Assembly (NCBI GenBank): GCA_030606095.1 | Contig: JAUWHC010000146.1 | Coordinates: 1 to 6,748 of the forward strand | Reading direction: 5' to 3' | Origin: Promethearchaeota archaeon | Lineage (GTDB): Archaea > Asgardarchaeota > Lokiarchaeia > Sigyniarchaeales > SOKP01 | DNA: 6,748 nt | In this document: in pieces, positions 1-6,150 of the stretch | Position numbering within the stretch: the first letter of the stretch is position 1 | Layout of the letters: the number at the start of each line of letters is the position of its first letter | Made by a program: the position numbers and the translations under genes | Notes under the pieces: generated by a model | What the model was told of the DNA's origin: nothing | The model's database searches: none | The model's input: only the letters and a program-made list of their open reading frames with translations

Positions 1-490
1 AGTTAATTTTAAAGCGTAATAAGAGAAGATCTGTGAAGCGCCTATAAACATTAGGATGTTCCAACCCCAAAGGCTTAAAGGGAATGGTACGCCAAATCCA
101 TCCAAAGTTAGGGATACAACATTATAAATCATCGCTATTAGGATAATCATCGCGCCTCTCGAGAAAATTCGCATGCGAATTACTTTAGGAGTGAGTATAT
201 TTTCCTAAAATTACGCTTAGAGCCGAAAGAAAAACAAAAAGCGATGGGCCAAGGAAATCCATTAATGAAAATAATATCCCGTAAACATATTGGTTTTCAC
301 TGTTTAACCAAGCGCTACCCGAATGCGCTAATATAATAAAAACAATTGCGAAACCTTTTACAAAATCAATGCTTCCAATTCGTTTTGGCGAAGCAAAATC
401 CCTAATATCTTCTAATGGGATTAATTCTTGTTAGTAATTGAACAGTGGAGGAGAGTCAGTTGCCGTTCTTAATTCATTTTCAATCGACAT
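1..490 (-). pseudogene. Degraded tandem paralogue of the HGSNAT-like membrane acyltransferase (5' part, cut by window edge)
   Basis: Read on the minus strand from an ATG at 490-488, this stretch aligns without a gap at its N-terminus with the intact neighbour at 632-2005. Both have 19 residues before the first difference in coding status, and both end that stretch in PLF(N/D)Y. The next codon is TAA (433-431), where the intact protein has Leu20. The alignment then continues through RIGSIDFVKG, an AHSGSAW active-site-like motif and GPSLFVFLSALSV. Near 205-198 a net loss of 14 bases, relative to the intact gene, shifts the frame. The old frame ends at a TAA (187-185), and homology resumes in the new frame from 198 to 1 (RIFSRGAMII, LWGWNILMFIG). 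A GGTGA ribosome-binding site is still present. The copy reaches about residue 168 of 457 at the left edge, so the rest is not visible. Two independent lesions make a single sequencing error unlikely as the sole cause. Confidence 0.85.
7..72. repeat. 66-base perfect direct repeat, copy 1 (inside the pseudogene)
   Basis: Every base of 7-72 equals 1508-1573, at a constant offset of 1501. The block corresponds to residues 145-166 of the intact acyltransferase (LWGWNILMFIGASQIFSYY and ALK). Similarity falls sharply on both sides: base 73 differs from 1574, and the six bases at the window edge already contain three mismatches to 1502-1507. There is not one silent difference within 22 codons, while the flanking protein sequence is only about half identical. 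Confidence 0.97.
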
Positions 491-494
491 TTTT

Positions 495-499
495 TCACC
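495..499 (-). promoter_or_regulatory. Ribosome-binding site of the acyltransferase pseudogene
   Basis: On the minus strand GGTGA lies four bases before the ATG at 490. It matches the archaeal anti-Shine-Dalgarno complement. It supports the chosen start and shows that the degraded copy was once translated. The intact paralogue has no comparable site before its own ATG. Confidence 0.5.
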
Positions 500-565
500 A
501 ATTAAAATTATTACATGAAAATTATAGAATATTCTTGTCTTATGAAAATTTAAACTTTATCACAA

Positions 566-600
566 AATAGAAAAATTGAGATAAGAAATTAAAAATTATT
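566..600 (-). terminator. Possible U-rich terminator of the acyltransferase gene
   Basis: Read on the minus strand, 30-65 bases past the stop codon, the sequence has several T-tracts of four or five (complements of the A-tracts around 571-575 and 592-596). Archaeal termination commonly uses oligo-U tracts without a hairpin. No strong stem was seen, so the assignment is tentative. Confidence 0.3.
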
Positions 601-631
601 AAATATTTTATTAGAAATTATTTGTATCGAC

Positions 632-2005
632 TTATTCTTTTGAACCTTTATCGTGTTCGCGTTTTATTTTATTAACCGTCTCTTTTATTTCTCCTTCTAT
701 TATGCGTATTTCTTTCTTAACAGTCTCCCCTGTCTTCTGCCCAATTCTGCCGACTTGGACCATAAGCCATTCCGGAGAACCCGCGCCGCCATAAAACTCG
801 TTCCATACATACATTAAAAACCCCCAAAATCCTATATAACCAAAACAAACGAATATGAAAACAACCAAATTGAAAGAATATAAAAAGAGCGTAATAAATA
901 TAAAATGTAGCAAAAACAGACTCAATGACACTTTTCCATAGTAATTCATCATGGATATAAAATTATTCATTTTTCTTTTTATGTCGATAAAATAAAAACT
1001 AATGGCAATGAGTAAAAGCGCAGCTCCTAAATTGTATATCATGTTAGGCAATCGTCCTCGAATTAAGAACTCCCACATCCCAGGATATGTAATCTCGGGG
1101 AAGAGACTTTGTGTTTGCATTACTTTTAAAAGCTCCATAAAAGGATATTCATTTAAAGGAAGTTCATTGTTTGTAAAACCTCCGGTAACGTAACCATTGC
1201 TACCTAAAAAAATGCCAGCAAGAACAAGGAAAATCCCCCAATATAAAAATGTTCGAAACAATTTTATATAGTCTTTTTTCGTTCCTCCAATCATGGCTTC
1301 ATACATGTATTCACCAAAAATCGAAGCAAGAAAACAGATTGAGAGCCAGGGTAACAACGGGGTCATAGGAGAAGGTGAAACTATAATGTAGTGTAAAATA
1401 GTGATTATTACATCTCCCGCTTCTTTTCCTTGATAGAGCCAAAGTCTAATCGTGTCAGATGTAAAAATAATAAACATTCCTATTACAGCTCGAGAAATTT
1501 TACTAAGTTTTAAAGCGTAATAAGAGAAGATCTGTGAAGCGCCTATAAACATTAGGATGTTCCAACCCCAAAGTGTGGCGGGAAAAGAGTAACCTTCGAT
1601 CGTGAACTCGATAGAAATTATATTGAATATAATTGCAATTACAATAATCATTATTCCTCGAGAAAAAATTCTATTTCTTATGACCTTTTCTGGTAAAATT
1701 CCCTTTTTTCGCCGAATACTAAATACGACGCTTAATGCGGATAAAAAAATAAATAAAGATGGACCAAGAATGTCAAGAAAAGTAAACCCTATACCATAGA
1801 TAAACACCCAAGTAGAATCAAGCCACGCACCTCCTGTATGCGCTATCATTATAAAAACTATCGCTACGCCCTTGACGAAATCTATGCTCCCAATACGCCT
1901 TACAGACGAGTAATCCCTCAGATCCTCGACTGGGATCGCTTGCTTCAAATAATCGAAAAGGGGTATCGAGTCCATATTAATTTCTTTTTCTTTTTCCGAT
2001 GACAT
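632..2005 (-). CDS. Polytopic membrane acyltransferase, HGSNAT/DUF1624-like
   Basis: This 457-residue membrane protein probably transfers acyl groups across or at the membrane to a sugar or other envelope substrate. The substrate cannot be read from the sequence. After a charged 35-residue N-terminus comes RIGSIDFVKGVAIVFIMIAH (37-56), the family signature with its conserved Asp42 and His56. Then follow GPSLFIFLSALSV (81-93), an Arg-rich cytoplasmic loop (98-115), LWGWNILMFIG (145-155), PLLPWL (216-221) and GKVSLSLFLLH (357-367) with a second conserved His. I count about ten or eleven membrane helices. The sequence ends with YGGAGSPEWL (405-414), typical of this superfamily, and a charged, probably helical cytosolic tail (about 420-457). 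The ATG at 2005 is chosen because the paralogous pseudogene has the same 19-residue N-terminal stretch. Acyltransferase 3 or DUF418 families are the alternatives. G+C is higher than in the genes to its right. Confidence 0.8.
   Translation of the reverse strand: MSSEKEKEINMDSIPLFDYLKQAIPVEDLRDYSSVRRIGSIDFVKGVAIVFIMIAHTGGAWLDSTWVFIYGIGFTFLDILGPSLFIFLSALSVVFSIRRKKGILPEKVIRNRIFSRGIMIIVIAIIFNIISIEFTIEGYSFPATLWGWNILMFIGASQIFSYYALKLSKISRAVIGMFIIFTSDTIRLWLYQGKEAGDVIITILHYIIVSPSPMTPLLPWLSICFLASIFGEYMYEAMIGGTKKDYIKLFRTFLYWGIFLVLAGIFLGSNGYVTGGFTNNELPLNEYPFMELLKVMQTQSLFPEITYPGMWEFLIRGRLPNMIYNLGAALLLIAISFYFIDIKRKMNNFISMMNYYGKVSLSLFLLHFIFITLFLYSFNLVVFIFVCFGYIGFWGFLMYVWNEFYGGAGSPEWLMVQVGRIGQKTGETVKKEIRIIEGEIKETVNKIKREHDKGSKE
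1508..1573. repeat. 66-base perfect direct repeat, copy 2 (inside the intact acyltransferase gene)
   Basis: This is the partner of 7-72. It lies in the intact gene over codons 145-166, a predicted membrane helix whose sequence is typical of the family. The repeat boundaries happen to fall on codon boundaries. Confidence 0.97.
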
Positions 2006-2128
2006 TTTAGTTCAATATGATAATTTTTTTTTGTAGTTGTATTTTAAGACTTAAATTAATATTACTATTTTAGTTTATACTATTTGAATATTATTTTTAA
2101 TGTAAAAATCGAATAAACATAAAAAATT
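2006..2128. promoter_or_regulatory. Divergent promoter region between the acyltransferase and the small membrane protein
   Basis: This 123-base AT-rich spacer separates two genes read outward. For the rightward gene, TATA-like A/T tracts near 2094-2109 lie about 24-31 bases before the ATG at 2129, and no Shine-Dalgarno sequence is visible, which fits a leaderless transcript. For the leftward gene, a TATA-like CTTAAAATA on the minus strand (about 2041-2049) would place the start of transcription some 10-15 bases before the ATG at 2005. In such A/T-rich sequence the individual boxes are uncertain. Confidence 0.45.
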
Positions 2129-2536
2129 ATGAATATCAAAAAATATTTAGATTTTCGTTTGTTGGGATTAACTGGCTCGATATTAATGATAATATCAGAG
2201 TTTTTATCTTGGTTCTCTAACCAATCTTTATTATACATATATATTATTACAACGAGTGTAGCAATTGAAGATTCTTTTTTATATCTATTTCCTCTAATTA
2301 GCGGAATAATATGTTTAGTGGGAACAGGTTTAATTCTTTATAAAATAGATTATAGAATAAATTCGGTTATAATTAATCTCGTTGGGTTGGGATTTTTTTT
2401 GATGTTCGTTTTTGAAATCGTCATAAAAGAATTCATTTATCTTCCTACCGCCCAAATAGGTTTTTACTTTTCAATTTTAGGCTCGATATTAGTATTTTTC
2501 GATATTTTAAACATTCTTATATTTAAGGAAAGCTAG
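2129..2536 (+). CDS. Small four-helix integral membrane protein, unknown function
   Basis: I do not recognise a family for this 135-residue protein. Four hydrophobic segments are visible at about 11-29, 50-72, 79-97 and 109-131. The short basic N-terminus (NIKKYLDFR) and the basic loop YKIDYR (71-76) suggest that both ends lie in the cytoplasm. No catalytic or metal-binding motif stands out. The helix boundaries contain GLTGSILMI and FSILGSILVFF, a loosely repeated pattern that could reflect an internal duplication of a two-helix unit. The stop codon lies 19 bases before the probable start of the winged-helix membrane regulator, so the two genes are likely co-transcribed and the small protein may work with that regulator as a membrane sensor or partner. 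That role is an inference from position only. Confidence 0.75.
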   Translation: MNIKKYLDFRLLGLTGSILMIISEFLSWFSNQSLLYIYIITTSVAIEDSFLYLFPLISGIICLVGTGLILYKIDYRINSVIINLVGLGFFLMFVFEIVIKEFIYLPTAQIGFYFSILGSILVFFDILNILIFKES

Positions 2537-2543
2537 GTAAAAA

Positions 2544-2549
2544 GGGGAT
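2544..2549 (+). promoter_or_regulatory. Ribosome-binding site deciding the ATT start of the winged-helix gene
   Basis: GGGGAT lies six bases before the in-frame ATT at 2556. It resembles the GGTGAT part of the archaeal Shine-Dalgarno sequence with one mismatch. No comparable G-rich site precedes the TTG at 2628, where the upstream bases are ordinary coding sequence. Confidence 0.5.
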
Positions 2550-2555
2550 CAAGCT

Positions 2556-3443
2556 ATTAGTGAAAAAGAAGAAATACATACGGATAACGCTAAATCTTAC
2601 GATGCTGAGGCTAATTTTTACTATGCTTTGGGCCATGACCTTAGGAGAAAGATTATAAACATTATTGGAGAGAATAAATTTACTTCGTTCACATACCTTA
2701 AAAAAGAATTGAAGGTAAGTACGGGTACTATTTACCACCATTTAGACACTTTGTCTCATTTAATTAAACAACTTGATGACAAGAAGTATTACTTAACTGA
2801 TCTGGGGCTCCATGCTTACAATTCGCTAAAGGATAACATAAATACAATCATTACTCCTGATTTTAGCAAAAAAGAATTTAATTCGCCAATTTTGAAAGGA
2901 CTAATGCGTTTGACTCCAAAAAAATATATTAATTACGAAAGCAACCAAATGATTTATACGATAATAATTTCAATTACGATTGCTTTAATAGGGGCGATAT
3001 TTTGCGGTCTGAACGGTGTATTTCCTTTATTTCTCTTTTTTGGACAGGAATTCGAATCAATTGAACCAATTCTTCAAATAATACTTGGAATTGTATTTAT
3101 AGGCAATATTTTTTTCTTTTTTTTAATTAACGAAGGTATATGTCGCATAATTTATAAAAAAAAAGAAAATACCTTGAAATTTTTAATTTCTTTTCCCATT
3201 ATTTTATTTCCTTTAGATATTTACTTAGTGTTACATTTTATTTTATTCTCTACAGGTTCTTTAAATTTACAAGAAATTAGAATATTAGATAATGTGCTCT
3301 TAATTTTATTCCAAGTATTGTCTTTATGGTTGCTAACATATAATTTAAGTGTGAATAAAAAGTTAAAGATTGAAAATTCGTTAATTATTTCGCTGTTGAT
3401 CCACTACGGAGGGTTTTCTATTATCCTTCTACTTTATATTTAA
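2556..3443 (+). CDS. Membrane-anchored winged-helix DNA-binding protein (wHTH plus about five membrane helices)
   Basis: This is probably a transcription regulator that senses something in the membrane. With the start placed at ATT 2556 the protein has 295 residues. An acidic N-terminus leads into NFYYALGHDLRRKIINIIGE, the first helix of an ArsR-like winged helix. The likely recognition helix is STGTIYHHLDTL (about 55-66), and DDKKYYLTDLG forms the wing. From about residue 133 there are five hydrophobic segments (about 133-151, 172-192, 207-229, 244-264, 275-295). Their arrangement resembles the Yip1-like membrane domain, but that is a weak impression. The first usual start codon in frame is TTG at 2628, which would cut the first helix in half. 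The open frame extends back to a stop at 2538-2540 with no ATG, GTG or TTG, so ATT or a base error at 2556-2558 is likely. It follows the small membrane gene by 19 bases and overlaps the ATP-grasp gene tail to tail by 23 bases. Confidence 0.82.
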   Translation: MSEKEEIHTDNAKSYDAEANFYYALGHDLRRKIINIIGENKFTSFTYLKKELKVSTGTIYHHLDTLSHLIKQLDDKKYYLTDLGLHAYNSLKDNINTIITPDFSKKEFNSPILKGLMRLTPKKYINYESNQMIYTIIISITIALIGAIFCGLNGVFPLFLFFGQEFESIEPILQIILGIVFIGNIFFFFLINEGICRIIYKKKENTLKFLISFPIILFPLDIYLVLHFILFSTGSLNLQEIRILDNVLLILFQVLSLWLLTYNLSVNKKLKIENSLIISLLIHYGGFSIILLLYI

Positions 3444-4752
3444 TTGTTTTAAAATTATTGTCGTCAAAAATCCTAATAATTTTAGAAATTCTTTTCTCTG
3501 AAGAATCTAAATCCTTTGTTTTCGTTGCTATAAAACAATAATACATTAAGTCTTGATCCACAACCGATTTACTTAGAGCAATTGGAGGTGTTACTATTTC
3601 TGGAATCATTTTCATTAATTTTGGGATAATTGTGCCAATAATTTTGTTGGGTGTTTCGTCTCCAACATATTTTAATTCAAGTTGATTAAATTTAGAAAAA
3701 CCTTGATGAGGTATTCTGTTTAAATTAAGCGAAAGTTTATCTTGGTTAAAAATTATTTCTAAAGGATTATATTCTAATATATTTCTAATCCCTATGTATG
3801 AGGTGGTTAATCTAGGGTTAATCTCAATGAAGTATATAGAATTATCTGCCTTTCTAATAAAATCTATACCAAAATAACCTCGAAAACTAGACAAATCCAT
3901 GCTTTTTAATATTTTTTCTAAGCAATCTTTTAAAAGCTCGTAATCAACTATCGGTGTAAAACCACCTAAGTAGATAGAATCACTAACAGAGTCTTTAAAT
4001 TTTATGATCTGCGCATTAATGCTTAAAATTATCTGATTCATGGCTTTTGGTTTTTTAGAGGATACACCGTTAATTATTGATACGCTTAGGTTCTCGCCAT
4101 CTATGTATTCTTGAAGGATATAATTTCTACTTAGATCGAATTTTTCGTTAGAATCTTCAAAAAAATGGATAATCTGGGCCTTAGTTTCAAAGTAAAATAT
4201 AGATTCGGAGCCAACCCCATCATCAGGTTTGATTATAACTGGAGATCCTAATGTGTCAAATTTTTGAAGTATAAATTCTAAATCATTTTTTTTTTTAAAT
4301 GGGATAGCATAAGTTTGGGGTGTATTAACTTTATTTTCCAAGAAGAAGTTATAAGTTTTTAGCTTGGAAGTCCCCAACCAAATTCCTTCTAAATCTATAC
4401 TTAAAACGGTCTTTTTATTATCTTTTGCTATTTTAGTTAAATTATAAAGAATATTTGAAAATTCTGGGGCTATAATAAAGCAATAAGAAGATTCTTTTAC
4501 ACAATCGGTATATTTTTTGATATAATCATCGTTTTTATTAATTAGTTTTATTTTATCTGCTTTTAAATATTGAGATAAAAATTCAATCCTAATATCTAAT
4601 AATGTAGTAATTTGAAAACCTAATTTTTTAAAATCTTCTATAATGGTTCTTAACATTGCGTAACCTTCGCAGAATAAAGACGAAGGAATATCGACTTGAT
4701 TGTATCCCCCTCCACTCATAAATTCAAAAATAAACATTTTTTGATTAACCAT
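3421..4752 (-). CDS. ATP-grasp ligase, COG1821/MfnD-like (possible tyramine-glutamate ligase)
   Basis: This 443-residue cytosolic enzyme should join a carboxylate to an amine with ATP, through an acyl-phosphate. The N-terminal part (1-115) has FEFMSGGG (9-16) and EGYAMLRTIIEDFKKLG (29-45), which I associate with the archaeal MfnD group that adds glutamate to tyramine in methanofuran synthesis. The ATP-grasp core follows. PVIIKPDDGVGSES (171-184) gives the phosphate-binding Lys175 and a glycine loop. LQEYIDGENLSVS (213-225) is the adenine-side strand. GIDFI (295-299) and FIEINPRLTTSYIG (308-321) supply Asp297, Glu310 and Asn312 for magnesium. Residues from about 340 form a further domain, so the protein is longer than I recall for MfnD, near 300 residues. 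The start at 4752 is the only ATG upstream of the first strand. No cofactor genes lie beside it, so the substrate remains open; other COG1821 carboligases are the alternative. Confidence 0.8.
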   Translation of the reverse strand: MVNQKMFIFEFMSGGGYNQVDIPSSLFCEGYAMLRTIIEDFKKLGFQITTLLDIRIEFLSQYLKADKIKLINKNDDYIKKYTDCVKESSYCFIIAPEFSNILYNLTKIAKDNKKTVLSIDLEGIWLGTSKLKTYNFFLENKVNTPQTYAIPFKKKNDLEFILQKFDTLGSPVIIKPDDGVGSESIFYFETKAQIIHFFEDSNEKFDLSRNYILQEYIDGENLSVSIINGVSSKKPKAMNQIILSINAQIIKFKDSVSDSIYLGGFTPIVDYELLKDCLEKILKSMDLSSFRGYFGIDFIRKADNSIYFIEINPRLTTSYIGIRNILEYNPLEIIFNQDKLSLNLNRIPHQGFSKFNQLELKYVGDETPNKIIGTIIPKLMKMIPEIVTPPIALSKSVVDQDLMYYCFIATKTKDLDSSEKRISKIIRIFDDNNFKTIKYKVEG

Positions 4753-4843
4753 TTTTAATATATATTAATTTTCATATTTTTAAAATGGTTTTAAAATGAT
4801 GGTTATATTATTTAAATTAACTGAAATTTAAATAAAAAACTTA
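4753..4843. promoter_or_regulatory. Divergent promoter region between the ATP-grasp and Bro1-like genes, with a 10-base tandem repeat
   Basis: This 91-base spacer is almost entirely A/T. TTTTAAAATG occurs twice (4778-4787 and 4789-4798), 11 bases apart, about one helical turn, and each copy contains the palindrome TTTTAAAA. The copy at 4778-4785 is centred about 30 bases from the ATP-grasp ATG and could be its TATA box. In the rightward direction, TTTAAATT (4811-4818) is about 29 bases before the GTG at 4844, and TTTAAATAA (4827-4835) about 22 bases before the ATG at 4853. No Shine-Dalgarno sequence is clear for either gene, so leaderless transcripts are likely. Confidence 0.45.
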
Positions 4844-6091
4844 GTGTGGAATATGACTTTTTTTGCAGAAGACGCTATGCAGCGTATAAGATATCTTCAT
4901 TTTAAAATAAAGAAAATTGAAGAAGCTTTAGAAAAAGAAGAAGAAAGTTTTAGTTTAGACGATTTAAACCTTGTTTTAGAGTACACTAAAATTTTAAATG
5001 TTAATTATCAAAATGAAGACCAAATTAAAATTTTAAATGATTTAGACATCACACCGAATTTTTTAGAACCTTTAGACAACAACAAGGAAATTCAGATAAG
5101 AGATTTAATGTTTGAGTGTGCACGTACTTTATGGGTGATGGCAAGAGCTTATTCTCATATCTCAGAGAAATTTGAAGATCAAGAGGATTGGGAGGATGCG
5201 ATAATAGCGATGGTAGAATGTAGTAAAATGTATAAAACTGCTGCGTATTTTAGTGCCGCAGCTATTAGTCAGACCGAATTAGGAGTAACTCTGTCATCTG
5301 AAAATCTCGAATTGAATTCAGAGGAAGCTCGAATTTTAGCACAAAGTATTGCTGCATTAAAGGAAGAAAATTCTTACAATATCTATTTCGCTTCAAAATT
5401 ATACGCGGGATTAAGCGCTTTATCAAAAAGATTGTTTTATTTGAAAAAACACGAAGAAAAGAAAAAGCAACAACTCAGAGCTCAATTTCACTTTGATATG
5501 GGTAAAGCTTGCAATCTTAAAGCTAAAGCTTCGTTAGAATCTTCGATTACAAATATTAATAAAGATAAAGTTAGAAAGTTACAACAAAAAGCAAATTTCT
5601 ATTACGAAAAATCTAAAGAAATCTGGAAGGAAATGCTCCAAGGGTTATCTGATTTATCAAGCGAAGAAAAGAGCAATATTGACGGCAATTTGGCTATTGT
5701 TACAGATATAATGAAAGAAAATCAAATGGATTTATTAAATTACGACGAGATTAAAAGAATTCAGGATCCTGAACCAATTATTATAATCCCAGAAAATTTA
5801 GCACCGTTCGTTCCAAAAAGCACCATATATTTAACCAAATTTGTACCTAAGGATTTAAATATTAAGAGGTTTAAATCGTTCCAAAAAAGGAAACTGGAAC
5901 AAAAAATACCATATAGTAAACGAGAGCGATTAATAGACAAAAAAGCTGGCATCGTAAGAACTATTAATGAATTGAAAGTGCTAAAAGATAATAAGGAAAT
6001 TGTAGTGGAAAAATTTGCAGAACTAATGGAAAAATATTCTACTAAACTTAAAATGTGCGACACCGCATTAGAAAATTTAGCTAAACAATAA
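4844..6091 (+). CDS. Bro1/ALIX-like domain protein (putative ESCRT-associated adaptor)
   Basis: This 415-residue soluble, almost entirely helical protein has no signal peptide or membrane segment. The order of features follows the eukaryotic Bro1 domain. IRDLMFECARTLWVMARAYS (85-104) stands for the fE..fN.aAl.s..A helix. DAIIAMVECSKMYKTAAYFSAA (118-139) stands for the A...fq.AAGaf helix. ELNSEEARILAQSIAALKEE (156-175) parallels the D.s...l..L..lmLAQAQE stretch, and YFASKLYAGLSALSKRLF (181-198) parallels iAKla.q....Y. A TPR-like helical hairpin follows (208-266). The segment LLNYDEIKRIQDPEPI (297-312) resembles the N.fIYhe.vP exit of Bro1, and FVPKSTIYLTKFVPKDL (322-338) the linker towards the ALIX V domain. 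The tail (340-415) is charged and probably coiled-coil, far shorter than a V domain. In eukaryotes this domain binds ESCRT-III tails. The GTG at 4844 or the ATG at 4853 may be the start. A generic TPR-like protein is the main alternative. Confidence 0.72.
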   Translation: MWNMTFFAEDAMQRIRYLHFKIKKIEEALEKEEESFSLDDLNLVLEYTKILNVNYQNEDQIKILNDLDITPNFLEPLDNNKEIQIRDLMFECARTLWVMARAYSHISEKFEDQEDWEDAIIAMVECSKMYKTAAYFSAAAISQTELGVTLSSENLELNSEEARILAQSIAALKEENSYNIYFASKLYAGLSALSKRLFYLKKHEEKKKQQLRAQFHFDMGKACNLKAKASLESSITNINKDKVRKLQQKANFYYEKSKEIWKEMLQGLSDLSSEEKSNIDGNLAIVTDIMKENQMDLLNYDEIKRIQDPEPIIIIPENLAPFVPKSTIYLTKFVPKDLNIKRFKSFQKRKLEQKIPYSKRERLIDKKAGIVRTINELKVLKDNKEIVVEKFAELMEKYSTKLKMCDTALENLAKQ

Positions 6092-6103
6092 TTCAAGAGA
6101 AAA

Positions 6104-6116
6104 TATATTTTTATCT
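6104..6116 (+). terminator. Possible oligo-T terminator after the Bro1-like gene
   Basis: Twelve bases after the TAA at 6089-6091 comes TATATTTTTATCT, with a run of five Ts. The 59-base spacer separates two convergent genes, so a terminator is expected here. No stem-loop was recognised. Confidence 0.3.
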
Positions 6117-6150
6117 AAAATTCTTATTAATACTGATTTTAATAATCTTC

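Larger units (their letters stand above)
491..631. other. AT-rich spacer between the two acyltransferase copies
   Basis: These 141 bases contain no credible reading frame on either strand. They hold the ribosome-binding site of the pseudogene at one end. In the minus direction they also carry several T-tracts downstream of the intact gene's stop codon (632-634). No inverted repeat, attachment site or insertion-sequence end was recognised. Confidence 0.6.

Noticed and set aside
431..433. Reading the TAA in the degraded acyltransferase as a sense codon (recoding)
   Set aside because: The intact paralogue and the other genes in the window end normally at TAA or TAG, and the same copy also has a frameshift, so inactivation is the simpler explanation.
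1002..1193. Open frame of 63 codons on the plus strand
   Set aside because: It lies wholly within the acyltransferase gene on the opposite strand, and its protein shows no domain and no ribosome-binding site.
7..1573. The 66-base repeat as insertion-sequence ends or an attachment site
   Set aside because: Both copies are coding sequence at the same position of homologous genes, with no transposase, integrase or target-site duplication nearby.
1602..1799. Open frame of 65 codons on the plus strand
   Set aside because: It is antisense to the N-terminal half of the acyltransferase. Its hydrophobic look mirrors the membrane helices encoded on the other strand.
2560..2658. GTG at 2560 as an alternative start after the G-rich site
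   Set aside because: It is out of frame with the winged-helix domain and reaches a stop after about 32 codons. The other frame gives an acidic N-terminus that joins smoothly to the domain.
2523..2741. Open frame of 72 codons on the minus strand
   Set aside because: It overlaps the end of the small membrane gene and the winged-helix coding region, where the plus-strand frame has clear domain motifs.
4753..4843. Riboswitch or structured RNA in the divergent spacer
   Set aside because: The spacer is nearly pure A/T, has no stable stem visible, and is accounted for by two promoters with short or absent leaders.
5761..6096. Open frame of 111 codons on the minus strand
   Set aside because: It is antisense to the C-terminal part of the Bro1-like gene. 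Its Ser/Phe/Leu-rich composition is what the complement of a Lys/Glu-rich coil gives.
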